60,000 nucleotides of DNA from Cryptomeria japonica (taxonomy: Eukaryota; Streptophyta; Pinopsida; Cupressales; Cupressaceae). Of the stretch, positions 54,989 through 60,000 are shown piece after piece (position 1 is the first letter of the stretch; every line of letters starts with the position of its first letter). A program made the translations under genes and the position numbers. The stretch is taken from assembly GCF_030272615.1 (NCBI RefSeq), contig NC_081405.1, positions 311,009,235 to 311,069,234 of the forward strand, written 5' to 3'. The notes beneath the pieces were generated by a model. That model was not told the DNA's origin. It was given only the letters and a program-made list of their open reading frames with translations, and searched no databases.

Positions 54989-55342
54989 ATGGCTAGGAAA
55001 GCTAGGGGAGGTGGTCGTATGGATGGTCACAATAGAGGCAAAGGTGGAGGACGAGGCTGTGGTTCTGACCATCACAGTCCTTCACCACCACCCACTCATG
55101 TGAGTGTTGAGCCGGAACAGTCAGTTCATCAGGATCCTCAGCATGCAGGAGAGCAGGTTCCCGAAAGGGAAGAGCTGAGATAAATGTTTCCAGAGGTTCT
55201 GACTAGGTTAGGCCACAGGCCTGAGTTTGAGCAGCCTATTCATGCTCAAGTTGAGGAGCCGCATCAACAGGTTCCAGAGGAGAGAGCTATATTCTTATTT
55301 GTTTTAGGCTTCTAGGAGTAAGCCTATTTTTGGAGGGGAGAA
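54989..55342 (+). pseudogene. Gag N-terminus remnant of the nested element
   Basis: The ATG at 54989 opens 64 codons: MARKARGGGRMDGHNRGKGG and a Ser/Pro/His-rich stretch ending EREELR, then TGA... read as a stop at 55181-55183. The Arg/Gly-rich start resembles the N-terminus of Del/Tekay-like chromovirus Gag. Coding-like text (FPEVLTRLGHRPEFEQ) goes on past the stop, then the sequence jumps to a polypurine tract. No gag core, protease, RT or integrase remains. Confidence 0.6.
55331..55342 (+). promoter_or_regulatory. Polypurine tract of the nested element
   Basis: tggaggggagaa before TGTAGTACCC, the expected form and place for a gypsy element. Confidence 0.75.
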
Positions 55343-56776
55343 TGTAGTACCCTTACTCGTTTGAACTTATTAGACTCATATTTTATCATTGTTTACTTTC
55401 AGTGGATACATTACCATGATGTGTTATTCAAACTTATATGACATTATTTCATGCTTTATCTGGATATGAGATGCATAATTTATTTGCAGTATTTCAGTAC
55501 TTGTGATTTATGGTATTTTATGGATTATTGCTATGTACTGACACATTACTTTATCTATGCAATGTGAAATTATATGTTGCGTGTTTGCGAGTGTATTGGA
55601 TGCAAGGGGATGATTTTCCTTCACTCATTCCAATGAGATAGGGAACATCGTGATTCTCCTTTATCGGTGTGTATGTCGTGTTTTCTATATTGTATATATG
55701 CATGTGTGGTTCGGTGATGCAGGATATTGCAGGTACAAGTACCGAGTAGGTACGGGGTATCGTCTCCACCTGACTTCACAGGTCCGAGTGTGCCTTATAT
55801 TTTTCGATGGAAGTGGAGGAGATAGTAGTTGACCCTATTTTATTCAGTTACACTCGTGTGAGTGTCATCAATTGGTCGTCCTGTCGGTTTGTTTGGCTTT
55901 CATATTTTGTCGTTTGATCTTTTTATGAGTATTTGCTTGAGGTTTGTTCAGTTTGTGTGTTTTAGTGTATTCAATTAATTAATTAAATTTATGGAGTTGT
56001 CTCATAGTTGGTATTTTTGAATTATGCATTTTATACATTGAGATTATAAATTTAGTTAGCTAAAAGGAATTATTAAATTAAGTTGCAAGCTGCATGATAT
56101 TAGAAATATATTTTATTTAAATTTTAGTGGAAAAACAAATTAGATTAGTTGCATTTATAGTTTCCTATAATTTTAAATAAATAAAAGAATAAAAGAATAA
56201 ATAAATAAATGAATAAAAGAATTCATTAGAATTATAGTATTGCTTTAATTTCTTTATTTAGAAAATTAATTAATTTGCATGAGAAAAGAAAAGAAAGAAA
56301 AATGATTTTTAATTATTGCATTTTTTTTTTAAATAAGGGGTAAACGCTTTTGACCTGGACCTATGAACCAGTGAGACCACAAATGGGGGACCTCATCCCC
56401 ACACTTCACTTGTTCAAATCCATGAGCACAATGACCCAGCAAAGGCACAAGGCCTTGCGAGCACAAAGGCCCAACAGGGATTTGAACCATGGTGGCCGCT
56501 TCACCAACGAAGTGTTTTAACTGCGGCACTACATGCCCGAAGACTTAATTATTGCATGTTAACTTATCCCTTTGTTAGAAAATTAGAAAATAAAATAAAA
56601 TTGCTTTTATTCTAAATTTAGGTTTTTGTGGAAAAAGATATTCAACCTAGAATTTTAGTTTAAAAAGGGGAATAGGTCATTATTTTAGGACACACAGGAA
56701 ACAGGTCGGGGATTTAGGTGAAGAAATTTATTTGGAAGCTTGTTGAAAAGATTAGGGTTCCTAGCAGGGCATTACA
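55343..56776 (+). repeat. 3' LTR of the nested element
   Basis: It starts TGTAGTACCC after a polypurine tract and ends CTAGCAGGGCATTACA before the ttgtt duplication. A SINE with its own duplication (about 236 bp) lies inside. A (aaat)n-like stretch is near 56175-56220. Confidence 0.75.
56322..56544 (-). mobile_element. tRNA-derived SINE, 13-bp TSD
   Basis: Duplications ttaattattgcat lie at 56309-56321 and 56545-56557. On the minus strand the element starts gtcttcgggcatg, has an A-box-like tagtgccgcagttaa about 13 bases in and a B box ggttcaaatccc (56488-56477) about 56 bases in, and ends in a poly(A) tail (poly-T at 56322-56330 on the plus strand). Length about 223 bp. Spacing and B box fit a Pol III promoter derived from a tRNA. 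It would be mobilised by LINE enzymes in trans. Family not identified. Confidence 0.85.
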
Positions 56777-56781
56777 TTGTT

Positions 56782-57075
56782 GGTCCATCTACTGGGCTAG
56801 ACATTTGTATTCTACCAAGAAGTCAATCTTTTCCAAATGCAGGACAACTTGCTAAATAGCCTCAAATGCAACAAGCTCAAGGACAGTCTATTGTACCTAA
56901 AGGATAGCCTAAGGGAACCTCACATTCATTCAATATTTTGGGTCATATGAAGAAGATTAATGTGTCAATTCCTATGTGGGATTTGTTGGGACTATTTAAA
57001 TTTGAGTCAAAGTTTAGAGGCCCAATTCAAAATTTTGCTCTGCATGTCAGAAAAGTACCTAAATGAGTCAGTTTG
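56782..57075 (+). pseudogene. Gypsy3 Gag, part 2
   Basis: Continues part 1 in phase: GPSTGLDICILPRSQSFPNA, stop TAG, PQMQQAQGQSIVPKG, stop TAG, then SFNILGHMKKINVSIPMWDLLGL. Both stops fit CAG-to-TAG. It ends just before where the protease should begin. Confidence 0.7.
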
Positions 57076-58436
57076 AATGCCTAGTTAGAAAGGGGGTAAA
57101 ATGGAGCCAATTGATTTTCATGGGGTAAGGCTCGGGAAACATGTTGTACACCTCTCATTTGGCCTATTCAGTGATTTGCAACTTTTAGAATTCAGTTTGG
57201 ATAAGTGTATCAGGTACCCATTCCGAGGGGTGAGCTGAAAGTGCACTTTAGGCACAAATGCAGATTTTATTGAGTAGCCTACTCTGAGCGATTATATCTT
57301 TTGCCCTGTTGATTGTCATGAAAAAATTCAAAATGGATTTAATTGTATACATAAATGTGAGTTAGCCTGCAAAGTTTCAAGTCTTAACGAATCCATTTGC
57401 TCAGTTTTTGAAGATCAATCTGTTTGCAATTTGCATGTTTTGACAAGTCCCTGTTTCGACAGCTAGTCGGAGCCCTGTTTTGCATAAGTGTAAAAGTTGC
57501 CTCAGTAAGTGTTATGAAACAATGTTTGTTCTAGGTTAATGTCAGTGTAAATGATGAGCTATGTTTCCAGTTTCAGGCTCCTACTAATCCGTTTAGTCGG
57601 TTTGCAAAAGGGTTCATTGAGCCATCGTTTTTAGTTATCCGTACTTTCAGTGCTATATCAGTTAATGTAGCCATTTTCATGAGTGCACCATTTGCATCCT
57701 GTCAGTCTTGTGATCGAAATGAGAATTATAAGTTTTAATACGTACTTCAAGGTACCTGTGTTTCAAATTTGAGGGCCTACGAAGGTCATTTGATATTTTT
57801 AAGAAAGGCATCATGTGTTGCAAGAACACTGACTTCGTCAGGTCCGCAGTGTCAACAAAGCCAGTTGGGCATTTTCAAAAATTAATCTCTTCACTCGGGA
57901 CTTGTCTTGAGAAACCGTTTGGTAGATTTTATGCTTGCATATCAGAGTACACGCCTGTCAGATGGCGAGATCCAGAAAGGTGTTTTGACAGGTTCGAAGA
58001 TTACGTCTTCGCGATTAAATGCGAAAATGTGGCGTAATTGCCTGAAAGTCGCGAAACTTAGTTTAATGATCTGAAAATGATGTCGATCATTTCCAGAGGT
58101 GTGTTTAAGGTGTCTAAGGCATTTCAAAGGTTAGTTGCATGAAAACAAAAAAAAATTTAGTCAGACCCACTTTGGGGCATGACCTGGCTCATGCCTGTGC
58201 CGTATTATTTTATTGGTGACTTTTTTCACTGAGAGATTTTTGGATTATCTAAATATGGATTGTAGTCACGAGACTTGTCATAAGAATTGAAAAGACTGTA
58301 GACCTCTAGACAATTTCAGACTGGCGATTCTAATGCCCAAATCCTCCTTCAGCGAGAGAGAAGGGATTTTTAAAAATGCAGCTGGAAGGTGGAGCGTGGT
58401 GTTTGAGAGGTAATTAAAAGAGCCTTCAAATCAAAA
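57076..58436. other. Unassigned sequence
   Basis: No supported frame. A purine tract gaaagggggtaaaa near 57087 could be a polypurine tract but no known LTR start follows. The text resembles noncoding leader or LTR sequence. The frame at 57813-58037 has no motif. Confidence 0.35.
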
Positions 58437-59340
58437 TGCAATCAGCAGGTGTATCTCTAGTATTTCCCCTTTGACGATGCAAATGGTAAAGGCATGTTTG
58501 CCAGGCATAAATCCAACTCCAAATCAAATTTCAATTGGCATGAAGCCAAAGTCTCCCTGCACAAATGAGAAAGGGGCAATTTAGAAATTTTTAACAGCAA
58601 ATGCAATGGTGTGGTTTAAAAACAAATTGAAACTTCCAGCAAGTGCATAATGCCCAATTCTCCCTCCTCCTTGCCATGAGTTAGAATTGACTGCTGAAAG
58701 TTAAAATTAAAAAAAGCAAATGTAATGGCTAGAGAGTGAAATTAACAAAAAAAATAAAATTGAAACTTCCAAGTAATGCTCTGGCAAATACACTCTGCTA
58801 TGTGTGTGGTGTTCGGGAGACAAATAAATAAACTTTCAGACAAATGCAGATGGCAAGGGTTACTAGTGGTAAAAGCCATTAAAAATTTCAAAGAAATGCA
58901 CAAGCCAAATGCAAATTGGGAGCCTCCTCCCTATGTGGATTTTGAATTGGGGATGCATGGCTATTGGGAGGCATTAAATCAATCTAATGCAATTAACAGT
59001 TGTGAAAACCAATCTTCTCCTCCTTGCCTGGCAGTCTAGGCATATGAGTTGCAGCAAATTCCATCAGCAGTGAGAAAAACCAATAAAGTTTCCAAGGAAA
59101 TGCAAATGTACAGCAGGCAGTGTAGAATGTGGAGGACAAGATTTTCAAACAAAATGCAAATTCGACCCTTGACAACAGTCCCCTTTGCGTGGTATATTGT
59201 TTGGAGGTCATTTCAAATGAACTTGAGCTAATGCAATTTGCAGGTTTAATACAAATCCCCCCCTGTCATGAGATTGCAGTCCTCCCAACCATGGCGAATG
59301 TTGAAGGGGTTTTAATTTTTTTCAAGCAAGTGTAGCTTGC
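58437..59340. repeat. Diverged repeats, units of roughly 100-140 bp
   Basis: Phrases recur in similar order: gcaaatg.aatgg, aaattgaaacttcca, aatgc, then a ctcctcc..tgcc block (for example near 58623 and 58757, 58600 and 58718). The copies are too diverged to set unit limits by eye. Confidence 0.4.
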
Positions 59341-59745
59341 AATGTGGCGTGAAGGGTGAAGGAGGGGCGTTGGAGAATGTTCTAGCTAGCAGGTAAACCA
59401 GCCATTCTCCTCCTTTGCACTATGGCCATTAAAACACTCAGAGAAAGCTCCAAAATTTGCAGCCTCAGGCATGAAGCATTATCCCACATTGGCTGGGCGA
59501 TGATGTTTCTTGATATTTAAATGCAAATCTCCACACTAATAATATGTCAAAGCCTCTGGGCTTTTGATGGACAGTGTCGTTGGGTGCCCAAGGCGGGCCC
59601 ACGCATGGGCACGGATCCTAAGGCGACTGAGGAGGCTGACTGAGCGATGACAGGTGGACCCCACGCATGCACGCTTCTCGAGGTAGACAGGTGAAATTTT
59701 GCAGAGAACGATCGACTTAACCAGTGAGCATGTTCCAAAAGGATG

Positions 59746-60000
59746 GACGGTCGGCGTGACTTCGCGAAGGCAAGATGCACGAAGGATAAGCCCTACGAAA
59801 TGGCGAAAAGCCCAGGGCGAAAATGCAAGGTTAAAGATCATGCAAGTCCGAGATGATCGACGGTGCGCGTGGTTTCATGAGCCGAAGTTGCACGATGGTT
59901 ATCGTCTGTGAAATGGCGAAAGCCAAGTGGAAAGACAACTCGCAAGTCATCGGAGGTGGCAGTGATGTGGCACATAGTTGGCACATAGGTGGCAATCCAA
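59746..60000. repeat. Two-copy tandem repeat, period about 113 bp, CpG-rich
   Basis: Units start gacggtcggcgtg (59746) and gacggtgcgcgtg (59859), and both contain tgcacga.gg.ta and gaaatggcgaaa. The second runs toward the window end. GC content is higher than in the surrounding sequence. It may be LTR U3 or host DNA. Confidence 0.6.

Larger units (their letters stand above)
52692..56776 (+). mobile_element. Nested, internally deleted LTR element with mismatched LTRs, TSD ttgtt
   Basis: Duplications ttgtt lie at 52687-52691 and 56777-56781, and the Gypsy3 gag frame continues exactly across them, so the unit is one insertion of 4085 bp. The interior (54836-55342, about 0.5 kb) has a Met-type primer site, a short basic gag N-terminus and a polypurine tract, so nearly all of pol is lost. 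The left terminal segment is 2144 bp, the right 1434 bp (about 1198 without its SINE). They share only about 26 bp at the ends. I cannot explain this as an ordinary pair of LTRs. Confidence 0.75.
49983..57075 (+). mobile_element. Gypsy3: 5' part of a decayed Ty3/gypsy element
   Basis: LTR, primer site (51029-51047) and gag are visible. Gag is split at 52691 by a nested LTR element (52692-56776) and resumes at 56782. The last recognisable text, VSIPMWDLLGLFKFESKFRG, is the spacer that precedes protease in plant gypsy polyproteins (compare Gypsy2). After about 57075 the similarity stops, with no protease, RT or 3' LTR in the window, so the element is truncated or interrupted again. Confidence 0.75.

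Noticed and set aside
56329-56529. 66-codon minus-strand frame at the SINE
   Set aside because: It is wholly inside the SINE, which is noncoding; the tRNA-like promoter and duplications explain the sequence.

Overview
The window is almost wholly transposable-element DNA from a large-genome land plant. A conifer or other gymnosperm is my best guess, but nothing here proves it. The evidence is dense plant Ty1/copia and Ty3/gypsy LTR elements, nested insertions, AT-rich spacers, a tRNA-derived SINE and no recognisable intact host gene.

Layout. (1) 1-5029: the 3' part of a Ty3/gypsy element (Gypsy1) with a long open gag-protease reading frame, no polymerase, and a 3' LTR. (2) 5030-about 10862: a decayed minus-strand copia element (Copia1) with its right (5') LTR; its left end is missing where Gypsy1 begins. 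(3) 12852-18809: a complete, very young plus-strand copia element (Copia3), TSD caaac, LTRs identical apart from the first base, coding frame broken by two stop codons only. (4) 19429-20694: a solo LTR, TSD gaagt. (5) 22658-38795: a complete 16.1-kb Tat-type Ty3/gypsy element (Gypsy2), TSD gttag, LTRs about 1% diverged. It has gag, protease, G-patch, RT, two RNase H domains and integrase on the plus strand, and a plant-mobile-domain (PMD) gene on the minus strand near its 3' end. (6) 40156-46857: a complete, older minus-strand copia element (Copia2), TSD gaact. (7) about 49983-57075: the 5' part of a third Ty3/gypsy element (Gypsy3), whose gag is split by a 4.1-kb LTR element (52692-56776, TSD ttgtt) that itself holds a SINE with a 13-bp TSD. 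(8) 57076-60000: unassigned, partly tandem-repeated DNA.

The most interesting item is the antisense gene of Gypsy2. On the minus strand there is a TATA box (37781-37787), a 22-codon first exon, a GTAAGT donor, a 794-bp intron made largely of short repeats, a CAG acceptor, and then the PMD reading frame in the same phase. The frame runs on through several stop codons into a coiled-coil tail. The intron carries a GCGTCTGTG-type repeat that also occurs, in the matching sense, in the gag leader at the other end of the element.

Two themes link the elements. Reading frames are broken mostly by single stop codons that look like CGA-to-TGA or CAG/TGG-to-TAG/TGA transitions, as expected for cytosine-methylated DNA, and rarely by frameshifts. 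Several LTRs carry perfect or near-perfect AT-rich palindromes in their U3 part. All boundaries, TSDs and frames were read by eye; no database search was run.
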